DNA of 64,000 nt from Dasyornis broadbenti. Its lineage: Eukaryota; Chordata; Aves; Passeriformes; Dasyornithidae. Below, in pieces: positions 62,830 through 64,000 of the stretch. The stretch covers positions 206,237 to 270,236 of the forward strand of contig VZRN01000755.1 in assembly GCA_013397935.1 (NCBI GenBank). The letters are read 5' to 3'. The position numbers and the translations under genes were made by a program. Every line of letters starts with the position of its first letter. Position 1 is the stretch's first letter. The notes beneath the pieces were generated by a model that ran no database searches, was not told where the DNA came from, and saw only the letters and a list, made by a program, of their open reading frames with translations.

Positions 62830-64000
62830 GGTCATTAAGCTTTAATGCAAGGAAAAGACACGATCTGAACAGCATTTCAATGATGATGCAACGTGATGGG
62901 TGCATTGCATAATGTCATAGGATATCAAAAGATGTGTCCTGGTGTAACCTCCCTCCCTCCCAGGGAGAAGCTCCTGCAAATGCAGGAGGCTCTTCACAGC
63001 TTGGAAGCCGTTACTGGGAAGTTGTCACTTGTTTTCAATAACTGAGCAGGATTTGTGACTACCCAGCCTCAGTGGTCCACATGTTTGGTTATGAAACTGC
63101 GCCTTCATTAGCTCCTGCAAGGCTCATCCTTCCTTCCCCTTCCGTTTGTTGTGATTCCTGGCATACGAGCACGGAGAAGAAGGGTTCAGAATCCACTTCG
63201 GGCAAGAGCTGGGCTCCTTCCTTTGGGGGCTGGCTCAAAGCTGTGCTAAATAAACCAGAGCCCCCCGGGAGGGTCTCTCCTTCCCCCAGCCGGGGATGTC
63301 AGTTCAGCCACGGTGTGTCCTGGCACAGGGAGGGCTGATGGAAGAGCTTGCTGGGCTCAGGGAGCTGCTAAGCCACCTCAGGTTAAGTCAAGCCTAGATC
63401 GGCTCAGAGCTGCTAAAGAGGTAAATGAGCGGAAGCAGGGCTAGCAGTTTTTTTGGTTTTCTAACCTGTTTTGTGGTTTTCATTTTCAATATTTTGTGTA
63501 AATTCCTCTTCACTTGCACATTCATCCTTTTAAGAATTAAATCAGCTCTCAATGCCTTTTTTATGGATAAAAGGTGATGCCGCATACTGCGTGTTTATGA
63601 ACAATTTATCAGTTAAAGATGGAGCAGAATTAGGAACCCCTGAGATTTTAATTCCTTGTGAAGTAATTGTCACAGCAGATTCTGACAAGAACACAAAAAT
63701 GTCATAAAACTAAGCAGAGCTAAGCAGTCCTCGAGATAATTTCCAACTTGTAATAAAACCAGAGCAGGTACACCTCTACATTTCATTACAAAGCCTGTAA
63801 CCATAGCAGGAAACGCAGCACAATTTGATTCTGACAACCTGTAATCCTCATTATGCCATAGTCTGAATAAAAATTTTAAAAAATTTCCAAGGCCACTGCA
63901 TTATTAACTTTAAACTAAGAAACACAAAACCTAATCAAACAGCATTGAAAACTTCCTACATCTTAGCTGGGGCTCAGGGGCAAGGCTTCAAACACTGCTG

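Larger units (their letters stand above)
49851..64000. other. Upstream SHANK2 DNA with no recognised gene
   Basis: This is 14 kb to the right of the candidate promoter. In gene sense it is 5' flanking for the short isoform and presumably intron for the long ankyrin-containing isoform. I searched the minus strand for ankyrin-repeat coding segments that could splice in phase 1 to 45642 and found none. Only simple repeats (poly-A 61001-61017; poly-T 62812-62829; A-rich near 50060-50090 and 61319-61334) and a perfect hairpin (53587-53610) stand out. No CR1 copy was recognised. The remainder looks like unique non-coding DNA. Confidence 0.7.

Noticed and set aside
62812..63060. Possible processed retrocopy ending in ATTAAA plus poly-A on the minus strand
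   Set aside because: No target-site duplication was found at the two ends and no coding similarity was seen upstream of the tail.
49851..64000. Ankyrin-repeat exons of the long SHANK2 isoform
   Set aside because: I looked for the expected ankyrin motifs (TPLH, GADK, FQVAV.AGNFEL-like) next to minus-strand splice sites and found none. They probably lie beyond the right edge.

Overview
The window looks like bird nuclear DNA, probably a songbird. Five partial copies of the avian CR1 retrotransposon (3' tail ending in AATGATTCTATG-like sequence) are present, homopolymer tracts are frequent, CpG is scarce outside short clusters, and the only coding sequence consists of small exons with GT-AG borders spread over tens of kilobases. 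There is no operon-like or bacterial structure.

The window lies inside one minus-strand gene, which I identify as SHANK2 (ProSAP1), a postsynaptic density scaffold. Five coding segments were found by reading across splice sites, and their phases fit perfectly. In gene order they are: an alternative first coding exon (48950-48986, starting MKSLLNAFTKKE), the Ser/Arg-rich linker exon (45333-45642), the exon with the first part of the SH3 domain (40548-40717), the exon with the rest of the SH3 domain (29670-29783), and a short exon between SH3 and PDZ (507-582). Together they encode residues 1-235 of the ankyrin-less isoform plus two bases of codon 236. The PDZ exon should lie left of position 1. 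No ankyrin-repeat exon was recognised to the right, so that side is probably intron of the long isoform.

Layout: 1-506 intron; 507-582 exon; 583-29669 a 29-kb intron with two CR1 pieces (8929-9318, 25290-25392), a two-part dispersed repeat (22013, 24208, 26515) and an assembly gap at a poly-T tract (17145-17256); 29670-29783 exon; 29784-40547 intron with two CR1 pieces (35897-36311, 37838-38118) and several perfect AT-rich hairpins; 40548-40717 exon; 40718-45332 intron with one CR1 (42726-42952); 45333-45642 exon; 45643-48949 intron; 48950-48986 first coding exon; 49298-49398 a 29-bp A17/G-rich tandem array; 49438-49610 a CpG cluster that may be the promoter of the short isoform; 49660-49850 pyrimidine-rich and ATTT repeats; 50242-64000 intronic or 5' flanking DNA with no recognisable gene.

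No novel multi-gene system is present. The most interesting points are the internal-promoter first exon with its low-complexity surroundings, an in-phase pair of splice acceptors 12 nt apart before the SH3 exon, a CR1 copy carrying an inverted piece of its own tail, and a composite of two dispersed repeat segments.
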